A program made the position numbers and the translations under genes. Shown here piece by piece: positions 31,055-40,608 of a stretch of 64,000 bases of DNA. The stretch is from positions 62,001 through 126,000 of the forward strand of contig NZ_JAAABN010000002.1 in the NCBI RefSeq assembly GCF_011516765.1. Direction: 5' to 3'. The number at the start of each line of letters is the position of its first letter. Within the stretch, counting starts at the first letter, position 1. The DNA comes from Acetobacter sicerae. Its GTDB lineage: Bacteria > Pseudomonadota > Alphaproteobacteria > Acetobacterales > Acetobacteraceae. Under the pieces are notes generated by a model, which was not told the origin of the DNA, did not search any database, and saw only the letters and a list, made by a program, of their open reading frames with translations.

Positions 31055-32410
31055 TCACTCCTCAAATATACTGGACCAAACATGATCAAGTTGATAATAT
31101 ATTAGTGTTTTATGGAAAATTGGCCGAGATCTAGAAACAGAATAATGCCCATTTATTCTTCCATTAAAATTTTCACCGTCAATATGAAAAGAAATAATAT
31201 CATTTAATGTAACAATTTCTCCTTCTATACCAGAAACGTCTGTGACCTGCACAATTCGTCTAACACCATCACGCTGTCGTTCTATCTGAACTATAAGGTC
31301 AACAGCACCAACAATTTGTGCTTTTATAGAAGATGTAGGCAATCCGAAATTGCCCATTTGAACCATATTTTCTATTCTAGTTATTGCATCTCTTGTTGTG
31401 TTAGCATGAATTGTAGACATACTTCCATCGTGCCCGGTATTCATAGCCTGCAACATATCAAACGCTTCAGGCCCACGAACTTCTCCGATGATAATTCTAT
31501 CGGGCCTCATACGTAATGCATTTCGGACTAAATCTCTTTGAGTAATTTCACCAGTTCCTTCAATCGACGGAGGACGCGTCTCAAGCCGGACAACATGAGG
31601 CTGCTGAAACTGTAACTCTGCGGCATCCTCAACTGTAATTATTCTCTCGCTCGGATCTATTAATCGTGACATTGCATTCATTAAAGTTGTTTTTCCAGAA
31701 CCTGTTCCACCAGATACAATTACATTTAGTCGGATACGAGAAGCAATTTCCAATATTTTGGCCAATTGAACAGAGCAACTACCGTTTTCAACCAACTGTT
31801 TAAAATCTATTTTTCTTCTAGAGAATTTACGTATAGATAAATAAGGTCCATCAAGAGCTAGTGGTGGAAAAACTATATTTACACGTGAACCATCTTCCAA
31901 GCGAGCATCTACAGTTGGGCTTGATTCATCAATCCTCCTTCCAACAGCCGATGCAATTCTTTGGCTGACAGCCATCAAATGTCGTCTATCTCTAAACTTC
32001 GCCCCGCAATCAACGAGCTTTCCTGATTTCTCAACAAATATCTTAAATGGACCATTCACCATAATATCTGTAATACTATCGTCATCCAATAGCGGTTGGA
32101 TAGGTCCAAGACCGTTTATATCATTTACAAGTTCATTTGCTAGAATTTTTTGTTCACGTGCATTGAGCTGAATTCTTTTTTCTGTAGCGGTTTCATCAAC
32201 TACACGTTCAATTTCAGGAATAAGTCGCTCTGGGGGTAGTTTAGCAACAGCAACTGGATCTAATCTTTCCAGACACAGGCCATGTAACTCCGCCCACTGA
32301 ACAATAGTTTCTCTATGTTGAATATCAAATATATCGTCATTTTTTCCAAAATGCGATGAACTTTGAGGCAATACTTTTCTAAAACGTGGCGTTAAGCTCA
32401 TGATTGCCAC
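31055..32410 (-). CDS. cpaF: Flp/Tad pilus assembly ATPase TadA (CpaF)
   Basis: A 451-aa secretion ATPase. Walker A is [12 protein letters not shown]; the Asp box TVEDAAELQ and the Walker B region [20 protein letters not shown] follow, with the His box STIHANT. The N-terminal ~110 residues form the usual helical domain. It powers Flp pilus assembly or retraction. Its start overlaps the tadZ 3' end by 13 bp. AT-rich compared with the chromosome but fully conserved in motifs. Confidence 0.95.
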   Translation of the reverse strand: MAIMSLTPRFRKVLPQSSSHFGKNDDIFDIQHRETIVQWAELHGLCLERLDPVAVAKLPPERLIPEIERVVDETATEKRIQLNAREQKILANELVNDINGLGPIQPLLDDDSITDIMVNGPFKIFVEKSGKLVDCGAKFRDRRHLMAVSQRIASAVGRRIDESSPTVDARLEDGSRVNIVFPPLALDGPYLSIRKFSRRKIDFKQLVENGSCSVQLAKILEIASRIRLNVIVSGGTGSGKTTLMNAMSRLIDPSERIITVEDAAELQFQQPHVVRLETRPPSIEGTGEITQRDLVRNALRMRPDRIIIGEVRGPEAFDMLQAMNTGHDGSMSTIHANTTRDAITRIENMVQMGNFGLPTSSIKAQIVGAVDLIVQIERQRDGVRRIVQVTDVSGIEGEIVTLNDIISFHIDGENFNGRINGHYSVSRSRPIFHKTLIYYQLDHVWSSIFEE

Positions 32411-33654
32411 CCAGCAAACAGATTCTCTATTCTATTTCTGATTTTTCCAACTTTACTCTGTTTTTTTTCCATGGCAACCGAAGCGGCTTCCTGCACAAGA
32501 ACAGATATCGCAGAGCTAAATGAATTTTTCGATCGAGCCGCAGGATATCCAGATATTTCACATTCATTAATGATTCTTGGTAAAAACGGTATGACCACAT
32601 CTGGTGGACGCCCAAGACCATCAGTGACCTCTTTAAGAGAAAGAGTGCCTGGTTTTCCTAATTTATTTAAAACAACCAGAGGTCTTGCCCCATACTTACT
32701 ATTTTTTTGATAGGATATATATCTCAGGACGTCCCTCAACGAAGTAAGTGAAGGATCTATTATTATTATTTTCTGCTCACATAAATCTATCATGCTTCTA
32801 GAAATTTCTCCAAAACCTCTAGGTATATCTATTGATATATAGTTGTATTTTTTCTTTACCACATCGATAAGATGGCTTGGACCATCCTTTGATATAGAAA
32901 TAACTTCAGACATATCAGCTTGACTACTTAAAACATCGCACCTTTCTCCAATTTTTTGTGCACTTCTTTCAATAAACAACTCATCTACTCGTTGAGGTGT
33001 TTCAAATGCTGTCCGAAGCCCGCTATCAGTTTTAGTACCCATGAGTATAGACAATGCGCCAGTATACAAATCACCATCTATAACAAGACTGTGGCGCCTT
33101 GCGACTTCACCTAAATACCAGGAGAAATTTGCTGCAATCGTCGTCGTCCCAACACCTCCCCTCGCACCCACAAAGCCCAATACTCTACCTCCTCGAGTAG
33201 CTTCTGGGGTATACTCATCTTCATTCAGAAAGGGTCCAAAAAATCTTGAAACCATCGATCTATTAAGAGGCTTATATAAATACTCAGCGACTCCCAAGCC
33301 TCTTGTTAACTGTCTGTAGAAATTTGCGTCCTGTCTATCACCAATAACCAGAACTTTAACATCAGGCTCCAGCACATTTGAAAGTTCAACCAGTGCTGTG
33401 ATTGGCTGCTCTTCCCCTGATACATCAATAATTAAGATATCAGGAGAAATCCCTCGACTTAATTTCACCAAAGCTAAAGAGCATGACAAACATGATAGAG
33501 AAAACTTACCTGGATGAAATTCATCCAATACTTCTCTTAAAACATTTTCGCTCCCAGAATCCGAAACAAATCCCTGGATGGTAAATTCTGAGGAGCTTTT
33601 CTTTGAAATCGATTCAAATGAATGCCCATGATCAATCGACTTAAACTGGCTCAT
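32398..33654 (-). CDS. cpaE: Flp/Tad pilus localisation ATPase TadZ (CpaE)
   Basis: A 418-aa protein with an N-terminal receiver-like domain (ILIIDVSGEEQPI region) and a C-terminal ParA/MinD-type ATPase domain, whose deviant Walker A reads GARGGVGTTT, as usual for TadZ/CpaE. It places the Tad machine, often at a pole. It overlaps the small lipoprotein gene by 4 bp. Confidence 0.9.
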   Translation of the reverse strand: MSQFKSIDHGHSFESISKKSSSEFTIQGFVSDSGSENVLREVLDEFHPGKFSLSCLSCSLALVKLSRGISPDILIIDVSGEEQPITALVELSNVLEPDVKVLVIGDRQDANFYRQLTRGLGVAEYLYKPLNRSMVSRFFGPFLNEDEYTPEATRGGRVLGFVGARGGVGTTTIAANFSWYLGEVARRHSLVIDGDLYTGALSILMGTKTDSGLRTAFETPQRVDELFIERSAQKIGERCDVLSSQADMSEVISISKDGPSHLIDVVKKKYNYISIDIPRGFGEISRSMIDLCEQKIIIIDPSLTSLRDVLRYISYQKNSKYGARPLVVLNKLGKPGTLSLKEVTDGLGRPPDVVIPFLPRIINECEISGYPAARSKNSFSSAISVLVQEAASVAMEKKQSKVGKIRNRIENLFAGWQS

Positions 33655-33947
33655 TGCCCACCTGACTGATTATTGGCAACATCACTTAACTTGATTTTCT
33701 CAAGATTTTTTACTTTACCATCACGAAGTCTTTTGACAGCATCTATAGCTAAAGAACCATCATAATCTGAAACAGATCTTCCAACAGAGAGATCGTTCGT
33801 GTTCTCAACCTGCAGTAATAGATTTTTTCTATTCGAGTTTTGTGCATTCCAAGCAGATGCTTGATAGAGTGGATCTATCTGAGCACAACCACTCAATAGA
33901 CATCCCATAGACACCGTAAAAAATAGAATTTTTAGATTATTTTTCAT
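33651..33947 (-). CDS. Small CpaD/RcpB-position lipoprotein
   Basis: A 98-aa protein with a lipoprotein signal (MKNNLKILFFTVSMGCLLSG then Cys). It sits where cpaD is found, between the secretin and cpaE, but is half the usual ~200 aa and lacks most of the CpaD domain. The DAVKRLRDGK stretch is all that might remain. It may be a minimal pilotin-like lipoprotein or a shortened CpaD; inference from context. Confidence 0.6.
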   Translation of the reverse strand: MKNNLKILFFTVSMGCLLSGCAQIDPLYQASAWNAQNSNRKNLLLQVENTNDLSVGRSVSDYDGSLAIDAVKRLRDGKVKNLEKIKLSDVANNQSGGQ

Positions 33948-33948
33948 T

Positions 33949-35361
33949 TTATTCTACCATAAAACCTACATCAGAAGGCACTCTTTCTTCTGTTTTGTTA
34001 TTTGAATTTTTCCTAATCGCTTTTCTTTCCCCTCCTGTCTGACTCATTTGAAACACTCTTTGATAGTCATCTGGAGCAGACCAGTGATCATTCGGTTTGG
34101 ACAATAAATCTGGATTGGAAACAGGCTTGACGATATAAGGAGTAACAATAATAACTAGTTCGCTTTGATTGTGCTGAAAACTATTTGATTTAAATAATGC
34201 GCCTAATATTGGTATGTCGCCAAGTCCAGGCAACCCAAGGCCTTGGGTTGTTGTACTGTCTTGAAACAAACCAGCAATAGCAAAACTCTGACCACTCCCC
34301 AACTCTATGGTCGTATCAGCCCTACTCACTGTTATCGCTGGAATACTTATGGTTGAATTGCCTTCACCAAACGAAACAGCGCCATTGCTGGAAAGCTGGC
34401 TGACTTCCGGTCTTACATGAAGATTTATCCGTCCACCCGACAGAACCGTCGGCACAAACGACAAAGAAACACCATACTGCTTGAATTGGACAGAGATTGT
34501 ATTGTTATAGGACGAAATCGGGATCGGGTATTCACCACCAACAAGGAAACTCGCCGGTTCACCACTTGAAGTTGTCAAGTTAGGCTCTGCCAGCATGTGT
34601 ACTAATTGATCCTGGGCAAGCGCATCAATGATTGTTTCCAATGTTGTTTGCCGCCCTCCAATTTTAAAACGCGACAAAAAAGCAAAACTACTTTGACTTG
34701 ACGCCAGAGCCGCCAAAGGATTTTTGGTTGCAAGACCAATGACAGCACTTGTCCCCAAAGCATTCATGTTCTGCCATTCGACCCCAATTTCTCTCACAAG
34801 CTGTCTAGACATTTCAACAATCTGAACCTGCAGATTGACTTGCGTAGAGTCTTTTAGGCGAACATGATCATAAACTTCAGACTTGCCAGCCTGGTCCTTA
34901 GCATTTTCCCAAGCCCGTTGAGCGTTTTCTGGATTTGGAGCATCACCGGTGAAGTCGAGCCCATTTTGACCAGCATGCGCCCCATAATTTCCCACTGAAG
35001 TCTGAGAGGCGCTTTCTTTCGCCTGATGAGCGGCATACTGGGACGGATTTACAATTACGTCATACTGTCCAACAGGCCGTCCTTCATTATTAACAGCAGA
35101 GATTGTGGTTCGTCCCACGCCTGTTCCAAATACAAAAAGTGTTTTTGAATTTGCGGGCCTCACTTCAGCCACTTTAGGATCTGCTGCAAATGCGCTGGTG
35201 ACACTTGAGTCCAACTCGATAAGCCGTCCATTGCCGACTTCAAGAGCAATACTTGAAGATGCTCGCGCATAAGCAGCAGAGCTTACCTTCTCCACTGAAA
35301 CAAAAGAGCAAAAACTTACAAACGATAATTTTAATATAAATCTGACAGCATTAATGCACAT
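33949..35361 (-). CDS. cpaC: Flp/Tad pilus outer-membrane secretin RcpA (CpaC)
   Basis: A 470-aa secretin with signal peptide, an N-terminal pilus-secretin/BON-like part (GNGRLIELDSSVTSAFAADP) and the C-terminal secretin domain with GGEYPIPI, GRINLHVRPEVSQL and the conserved GLPGLGDIPILGALF end. It forms the outer-membrane pore for Flp pili. It overlaps cpaB by 11 bp. Base composition is intermediate between the AT-rich 3' genes and the chromosome. Confidence 0.93.
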   Translation of the reverse strand: MCINAVRFILKLSFVSFCSFVSVEKVSSAAYARASSSIALEVGNGRLIELDSSVTSAFAADPKVAEVRPANSKTLFVFGTGVGRTTISAVNNEGRPVGQYDVIVNPSQYAAHQAKESASQTSVGNYGAHAGQNGLDFTGDAPNPENAQRAWENAKDQAGKSEVYDHVRLKDSTQVNLQVQIVEMSRQLVREIGVEWQNMNALGTSAVIGLATKNPLAALASSQSSFAFLSRFKIGGRQTTLETIIDALAQDQLVHMLAEPNLTTSSGEPASFLVGGEYPIPISSYNNTISVQFKQYGVSLSFVPTVLSGGRINLHVRPEVSQLSSNGAVSFGEGNSTISIPAITVSRADTTIELGSGQSFAIAGLFQDSTTTQGLGLPGLGDIPILGALFKSNSFQHNQSELVIIVTPYIVKPVSNPDLLSKPNDHWSAPDDYQRVFQMSQTGGERKAIRKNSNNKTEERVPSDVGFMVE

Positions 35362-36217
35362 GATCTGTAACTTCCGTTAATCCATTAAAAACATGCAGGG
35401 AATTTCCAATTGCTGCAGATTCACTCTCTTTCACTTTTTTTTCTTTAACTTTGGAATCAAAAATATCATCGTTCCAAGTAGCGCCTGTTGATGAAACGTC
35501 TTCCGACGATTTCGTCATAGATCTTAACGTCAAAGTAAGACGACCAATTTTCTCTGCCAGAGCTAATTTCTGAGCATCTTCCGCATTCAATTCCAATACG
35601 ACGGTCCGGGCGCTCTGAGTGCTTGCAGTCGCAGGCCCCTGACCTCGCACCAGATGCTGGTCTACGGCAACAACATGAACATTCCGCAAAAGCGTTTTAA
35701 CAGATGACGTTTGTAAATTGGCATCATCCTGGCCATGAGACTGTGTTGGCATGAGGAGAACGTCCACATAATCGCCCGGCCATATCAAGCCACCAACAGC
35801 ACTCGCAGGATCAACCGGCATAGCAACGCCTCTTTTGCCAGGGCTCAGGAGCGCAGCAAGGAATCCTCCATCACCGGCATGAACAACATCCTCGCCTCTG
35901 ACGGGCGCGTTCTTGGGAATTGATACGCGCAACAGGCCTCCAACCACATTCTGTCGCGCAGCAGATGAGTCCATGACTGTTCCGGGCAAGACAAAGGCCT
36001 TGGGGATACTTGCGCCGGTAATATCGGAAGAATGCAGGACTTCACCAGCGTAAAGCTGTCGATTGGCGACCAACACTGCCGCCATGGGTTCGGGCTTCGT
36101 AACCTGCACAACCCTGGGAGCGGGCTGCTGTTTTGTCGCCAGTCTGAAAATCAGGATTAAACAAATAATTGTCAGAACAACAACGCAAGAATACAATATA
36201 TAGCGATAAAGTTTCAT
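35351..36217 (-). CDS. cpaB: Flp pilus assembly protein CpaB (RcpC)
   Basis: A 288-aa protein: one N-terminal membrane helix, a SAF domain (VLVANRQLYAGEVLHSSDIT) and the RcpC-like domain (GKRGVAMPVDPASAVGGLIW-PGDYVDVLL). It acts in the periplasm with the secretin. Its ATG shares one base with the end of the prepilin peptidase gene. Part of the Tad operon. Confidence 0.92.
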   Translation of the reverse strand: MKLYRYILYSCVVVLTIICLILIFRLATKQQPAPRVVQVTKPEPMAAVLVANRQLYAGEVLHSSDITGASIPKAFVLPGTVMDSSAARQNVVGGLLRVSIPKNAPVRGEDVVHAGDGGFLAALLSPGKRGVAMPVDPASAVGGLIWPGDYVDVLLMPTQSHGQDDANLQTSSVKTLLRNVHVVAVDQHLVRGQGPATASTQSARTVVLELNAEDAQKLALAEKIGRLTLTLRSMTKSSEDVSSTGATWNDDIFDSKVKEKKVKESESAAIGNSLHVFNGLTEVTDHVH

Positions 36218-36702
36218 TACATGCCTTGATCTCTGAATGTTTCAACAAGAACACCCACTGCGATAGCCACGCCATAAGGGACTGAAATGGGCGACTTCAT
36301 GCGTAAGGCAGAAACTTCGCGCAAAGAGGCCTGAGGTTTATTGCTCCACCGACCAAGCAGCGGCACAGCCATGCAGCACAAAGCGACAAACATGCCCGCG
36401 ATTGAAATCGACAAAAACAGAGAAACCAAACGGTAAAGAGGAACCAGAGGAATAACAGCCAAAATAAGTTTGACATCCCCTCCCCCAAATATGCGGAGAA
36501 TCCAAAGAACATAAAATAGAGGGAATAAAAAGATAACTGCCAATATTTCCCTCAGGCAATCACCGCGCGTATACGCCACCAAAATAGCCAGAACAAAAAT
36601 ACAAAGGGAAACCGAGTTATATATTGTACGGGAACGAATATCCGTACCAGCCGAAAGAACAAGCAGGAAAGATGCTGCATTTAGCGCGATGCATTGCAGC
36701 AT
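36217..36702 (-). CDS. cpaA: A24 prepilin peptidase CpaA (TadV)
   Basis: A 161-aa polytopic membrane protease. The two catalytic Asp residues of A24 peptidases are visible, one in GTDIRSRTIYN near residue 20 and one in FGGGDVKL near residue 75. It lacks the N-terminal methylase domain, as expected for the TadV/CpaA class, and would process the Flp pilin encoded 26 bp upstream. Confidence 0.92.
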   Translation of the reverse strand: MLQCIALNAASFLLVLSAGTDIRSRTIYNSVSLCIFVLAILVAYTRGDCLREILAVIFLFPLFYVLWILRIFGGGDVKLILAVIPLVPLYRLVSLFLSISIAGMFVALCCMAVPLLGRWSNKPQASLREVSALRMKSPISVPYGVAIAVGVLVETFRDQGM

Positions 36703-36728
36703 CTTTCAAATCTGCCCGTCAGGTAATT

Positions 36729-36956
36729 TTAGCTACCTGTTGCCGTCGGCGCACTACCCAGCGTATCCGAAATGGTGCTGAACAGGGTCTGCAATGACCC
36801 ACCAAGAGTTTTCATCGCGGCAAAAGATGCCACAGCAATGAGCCCGGCGATGAGAGCGTATTCAATAGCCGTCACGCCTTCGCGATCATTGAAAAAAGAG
36901 CGAATGCGTTCAGCAGCTTTGCTCTCGGCCATTTTCTGAACAATGAAGTAGTCCAT
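36729..36956 (-). CDS. flp: Flp family type IVb major pilin
   Basis: A 75-aa prepilin with the class IVb cleavage region REGVTAIEYALIAGLIAV: processing after Gly exposes VTAIEYALIA with Glu at +5. The C-terminal part is short. I chose ATG 36956 (MDYFIVQKM); an in-frame GTG at 36977 adds seven residues. First gene of the Tad operon, preceded by ~190 bp that should hold its promoter. Pilins are made in excess over the machine. Confidence 0.93.
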   Translation of the reverse strand: MDYFIVQKMAESKAAERIRSFFNDREGVTAIEYALIAGLIAVASFAAMKTLGGSLQTLFSTISDTLGSAPTATGS

Positions 36957-37107
36957 GCGTCCTGATCCTGTCGTCACAGTGAGTTACCTGTTGCGCCCTA
37001 TGGAGCGGTCATGGTCTTTCACACTCGCGGGCTTGTCAGAGATTTGCCGCAAAACATTTAATCAATAGTTAACAGAATCTAATAAGCTGCGTGTTTTCCA
37101 CTTAATT

Positions 37108-37138
37108 GGAAGAGAATATTTTTCGAATAATCTCTTCC
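37108..37138 (-). terminator. Dyad after copB, before flp
   Basis: GGAAGAGA (37108-37115) and TCTCTTCC (37131-37138) with further TATT/AATA pairing form a stem-loop 13 bp past the copB stop. There is no T tract on the minus strand, so it may act as a terminator for copAB or as an operator for the flp promoter. Confidence 0.45.
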
Positions 37139-37150
37139 GCTGGCAAACAT

Positions 37151-37906
37151 TCAAAACCAGCTGCGAATGCCAAACGTAAAATTGGCTCCAGAGCCATTTT
37201 TCCCGATATTTCCTCGGAAGTTACTGTTTTCATGGAACATATTTGAATAGGTAATTCCAATATAAGGTGCGATTTTTCGATGCCACTCGTAACGCAACCT
37301 CAGACCCGTATCGATATCCGATAGCCCCCGCCCTACACCACGGGCGCTGTCAGAATTTGAATAAAAATTAAGTTCTGCCTGCGGCTGAAGAATCAACCGG
37401 TTGGTAATGAAGATGTCGTAGGAACCAGTCAGACGTCCGGCGACACCTCTGTCGCTGAAATAGAACGTCGCCTCGGCATCGAAGAAATACAGAGCCAGGC
37501 CCTGTAAGCCTATGGCGCCCCATGCCCGCGTGGGGCCTTGATCAACGTCCAGCCGCACACCCGACTGCACATCGAAATAACGTGAGATTGCGCGATCATA
37601 AAGAATCTCGTGGTCCCCATCCCCGAAACGGCCATCCGTTCCGACGGTCCCTTCCGATTTCAACCAGAGTTTATTGTAATCGGACCCGAACCACGCCTGA
37701 CCGTCATAACGGAACTGCCCACCGGCTCCGCTGTATCGTGCCTCAAACTGATCAAGGAGAGCATGAACATACACCCGCTGATCCATAACGGGCATGATTC
37801 CATTAACGTAGGAAACGGCCATCGTTTTATTCATGGGCGCTGCGTGCAAAGGTGAGCTGTATACGACCGCCATTAACAGGGCCGACGGGATCAGTCCCCA
37901 CTTCAT
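37151..37906 (-). CDS. copB: Outer-membrane copper resistance protein CopB
   Basis: A 251-aa CopB/PcoB protein. An N-terminal export signal is followed by the beta-barrel domain with LDQFEARYSG, GQAWFGSDYNKLWLKSEG and the C-terminal RYEWHRKIAPYIGITY. The Met-rich N-terminal extension of longer CopB proteins is reduced to a few Met residues. The ATG at 37906 overlaps the copA stop (ATGA). It is thought to bind or sequester copper at the outer membrane. Confidence 0.92.
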   Translation of the reverse strand: MKWGLIPSALLMAVVYSSPLHAAPMNKTMAVSYVNGIMPVMDQRVYVHALLDQFEARYSGAGGQFRYDGQAWFGSDYNKLWLKSEGTVGTDGRFGDGDHEILYDRAISRYFDVQSGVRLDVDQGPTRAWGAIGLQGLALYFFDAEATFYFSDRGVAGRLTGSYDIFITNRLILQPQAELNFYSNSDSARGVGRGLSDIDTGLRLRYEWHRKIAPYIGITYSNMFHENSNFRGNIGKNGSGANFTFGIRSWF

Positions 37907-39837
37907 GACACCACCACGGTCCGGAACATGCCGGTATCCATGTGGTAGAGCAGATGACAATGATACGCCCATAGTCCGGGAGCATCCGCCGTTACAAGAT
38001 AACTTAACCGCTCTCCCGGTTTGACGTTCACCGTGTGCTTGTACGGCTGAAAAGCCCCCTGCCCGTTCTCCAGTTCACTCCAGAAACCATGAAGATGAAT
38101 TGGATGCTCCATCATGGTGTCGTTGATCATGACAAACCGGACACGCTCCCCGACAGCGAGACTTATCGGCTCTGCCTCCGAAAATTTCTTGCCATTGAAG
38201 CCCCAGATGAAGCGCTCCATGTTACCGGTCAGGTGAAGCACAATCTCCCGTGAAGGCTCGCGTGAGTCTGTCCCCGGCTTCAGGGCACGCAAATCCGTGT
38301 AACGTAGACACCGGCGTCCATTGCCATCCAGTCCGTCACCTGCTTCTCCAAGACGGTTCTGCGGCTGAGGGGCAAGGCTCTGAACCTCCACACCTGTTTT
38401 CAGCGGCACTGGACGGGGCTCTGGCGGAGCCATGGCAGAGACCCTGTCCTGTCGCTTCTGGCTGTCTTCGTGCGCCATGGAGTGATGCATGGACATTCCG
38501 GGCATATCCATGTCCCCCATGTCCATCCCCGGCATGTCGTTCATGTCCATATCGTGCATTGCTGCGTGATGATGGGCTGCCGCATCCTGCTCGACAGGTT
38601 TGCTTTCAGAAGCAGCCTTCTCGTGAGACGACATATCCATCCCGGCCATTGGGTCGCTTTTATTCTCCCCGGTCATGGACATGCCCTTCATGTCGCCCAT
38701 GCCCATATCCGCCATCGTTCTTAGCGGTCGCGGGTCCATCGGTGGGATCGGCGCCAGAACGCCCTCGCGTGTGGTCAGTGTTCCGCGCGCATAGCCTGTG
38801 CGATCTTCTGACTGCACGAAGATCGTGTACGGTTCATCAGTCGTCGGCTGCACGATCACATCGTATGTCTCTGCTGGCGCGATACGGAATTCATCGACAG
38901 GCACCGGCTCCACGTCGTTCCCGTCAGCCGAGACAACCTGCATCGTAAGACCCGGAATACGCACATCGAACAACGTCATGGAGGCTGCGTTGATGAAACG
39001 GAGACGGATGCGTTCGCCCGGACGAAACAGGCCGGTCCAACCTTTCTCCGGCGACCGGCCATTCATGAGATAGGTATAGATGATCCCGGACACGTCAGAG
39101 ATGTCCGTGGGGGCCATGTTCATACCTCCCCACGCAAGCCGATCCCGGACACTCGCCATCAGGCCGTCCTTACGGATATCGTGAAGAAATGTGCCGACCG
39201 TACGCTGGCGGAAGTTGTAATAGTCGCCGTCAAATTTCAGATTGGAGACGATGTCCATGGGATCAGCGTCGGTCCAGTCGGACAGCAGCACCACATAATC
39301 CCGGTCCGTCGTGTAGGCAGGCCTGCCGGCTGGATCAATCACCAGCGCGCCATAGAGGCCAGCCTGTTCCTGACCACCGGAATGGCTGTGATACCAGTAG
39401 GTGCCGCTCTGTCTGACCGGGAAACGGTAGGTAAACGTCTCCCCCGCAGGAATTCCCGCGAAACTCAGTCCCGGCACCCCGTCCATGTCGGCCGGAAGAC
39501 GGATACCGTGCCAATGGATCGACGTGTCTTCATGAAGGTGATTGCGGACCTGTATCTCGACGGTGTCGCCTTCCCGCCAGCGCAGAGTGGGAGCCGGTAC
39601 GGAGCCGTTGATGCCCACACCTTTGGCGTGCTGCTTCCCGACACGAACGGGAATTTTCTCAACATTGAGGAGGAAGGACGAAGCTGGTTCCGGTAACTCA
39701 GCCGAAAGCGTGCTTTCAATCGCGGCCTTGCGACCCAGAGCGGGTGATATCGCGGCTCCGCAACTCAAAGCCGCAGCACCGGTGACGAAACGACGACGCC
39801 CGATGGACGTACGTTTCGGGAAAACAGACTCAACCAT
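37903..39837 (-). CDS. copA: Periplasmic multicopper oxidase CopA (copper resistance)
   Basis: About 644 aa with a Tat signal (RRRFVTGAAAL), three cupredoxin domains and all copper-ligand motifs: HWHG, WYHSHSG, HPIHLHGF and the C-terminal HCHLLYHMDTGM containing the T1 Cys and Met. A Met/His-rich insert (many MDM, MGDM and MPGM repeats) lies between domains 2 and 3. CopA oxidises Cu(I) and binds copper in the periplasm. I chose ATG 39837 over an upstream in-frame ATG at 39906, because it places the Tat motif near the N-terminus and has AGGA ahead. Forms an operon with the upstream metal-rich protein and copB. Confidence 0.95.
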   Translation of the reverse strand: MVESVFPKRTSIGRRRFVTGAAALSCGAAISPALGRKAAIESTLSAELPEPASSFLLNVEKIPVRVGKQHAKGVGINGSVPAPTLRWREGDTVEIQVRNHLHEDTSIHWHGIRLPADMDGVPGLSFAGIPAGETFTYRFPVRQSGTYWYHSHSGGQEQAGLYGALVIDPAGRPAYTTDRDYVVLLSDWTDADPMDIVSNLKFDGDYYNFRQRTVGTFLHDIRKDGLMASVRDRLAWGGMNMAPTDISDVSGIIYTYLMNGRSPEKGWTGLFRPGERIRLRFINAASMTLFDVRIPGLTMQVVSADGNDVEPVPVDEFRIAPAETYDVIVQPTTDEPYTIFVQSEDRTGYARGTLTTREGVLAPIPPMDPRPLRTMADMGMGDMKGMSMTGENKSDPMAGMDMSSHEKAASESKPVEQDAAAHHHAAMHDMDMNDMPGMDMGDMDMPGMSMHHSMAHEDSQKRQDRVSAMAPPEPRPVPLKTGVEVQSLAPQPQNRLGEAGDGLDGNGRRCLRYTDLRALKPGTDSREPSREIVLHLTGNMERFIWGFNGKKFSEAEPISLAVGERVRFVMINDTMMEHPIHLHGFWSELENGQGAFQPYKHTVNVKPGERLSYLVTADAPGLWAYHCHLLYHMDTGMFRTVVVS

Positions 39838-39921
39838 GTCTGAAAGATCCTGAAAAAGATCGCAGAGGAAGGACAGCCGGAGACGCGGTCCTTCGGACAA
39901 GATCACCGCCTCAGGCGGTTT

Positions 39922-40389
39922 TCAGGACAGGGTTCTGGGAGGTGGCAGGGCCGGAATGGTCGCTTCACCCGATGGCAGGCCGAATGCTGACCGGTGGTAA
40001 TCAGCTTCAGTGAGCAGCCATTTTCCATGAACGGTGGAGACCCATGGATCCGTCGTCATCGAAAACTGAACGCACCCTCCGGCCATGCAGCAATCGGGTC
40101 CATGCGCGTGATGGGGAACACTGCAATGCCGGGAGGCTGTCGGAGCAGACAGAGCGTGATGATGGCGGCCAGCGCATTCCGATGGACCGGAACCATCGCT
40201 CTGCGCCATTCCCCCCATCGCCATACTGCCGGCGTCCATATGCGCTGACGATGCGCCGCCCTGTGTATGCAGCATGGTAGCCTGAGCGGGCGCCAGCGCA
40301 GCCAGAAGCAGTGCGATCTGCAACAGCAGAATCACGCCCCACCTTCCGACTTTTGTCTCAGTCACCCGACGCACCAGTGTCTGCCTCAT
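39922..40389 (-). CDS. Exported His/Cys/Met-rich protein, probably copper-binding
   Basis: A 155-aa protein with a hydrophobic signal (VILLLQIALLLAALAPAQA) and a middle rich in metal ligands: GSMAMGGMAQ, CAGRHHHAL, CSVPHHAHGPDCCMAGGCVQF. I recognise no named family. Position directly ahead of copA on the same strand suggests periplasmic copper binding or delivery (inference). It is the first gene of this copper operon. Sequence conservation beyond the signal and the Cys/His cluster cannot be judged here. Confidence 0.75.
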   Translation of the reverse strand: MRQTLVRRVTETKVGRWGVILLLQIALLLAALAPAQATMLHTQGGASSAHMDAGSMAMGGMAQSDGSGPSECAGRHHHALSAPTASRHCSVPHHAHGPDCCMAGGCVQFSMTTDPWVSTVHGKWLLTEADYHRSAFGLPSGEATIPALPPPRTLS

Positions 40390-40561
40390 GCAAAGACCGG
40401 GAATGGTCTGTCGGAAAACCTATCGGGCGCGGTCGGGCAGATCAAGCCAAAGCGAAACGCCACGTCCCGCTGCCGCTCGAACGGACGGAAACGGGACATT
40501 TGTGAGCGGTCGAGCAGTGTGCAACGCACCACGAGCGACCTACAGAACACAAACTTCACCA

Positions 40562-40603
40562 GAAAAACGTCAGCACGTTCCTTTACAAGGAGGCGTGCTG
40601 ACG
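40562..40603 (-). terminator. Rho-independent terminator of the efflux operon
   Basis: CGTCAGCACG (40568-40577) and CGTGCTGACG (40594-40603) form a 10-bp stem with inner CCTT/AAGG pairing, followed on the minus strand by TTTTTC. It lies 6 bp after the adaptor gene's stop. Confidence 0.88.
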
Positions 40604-40608
40604 CAGGC

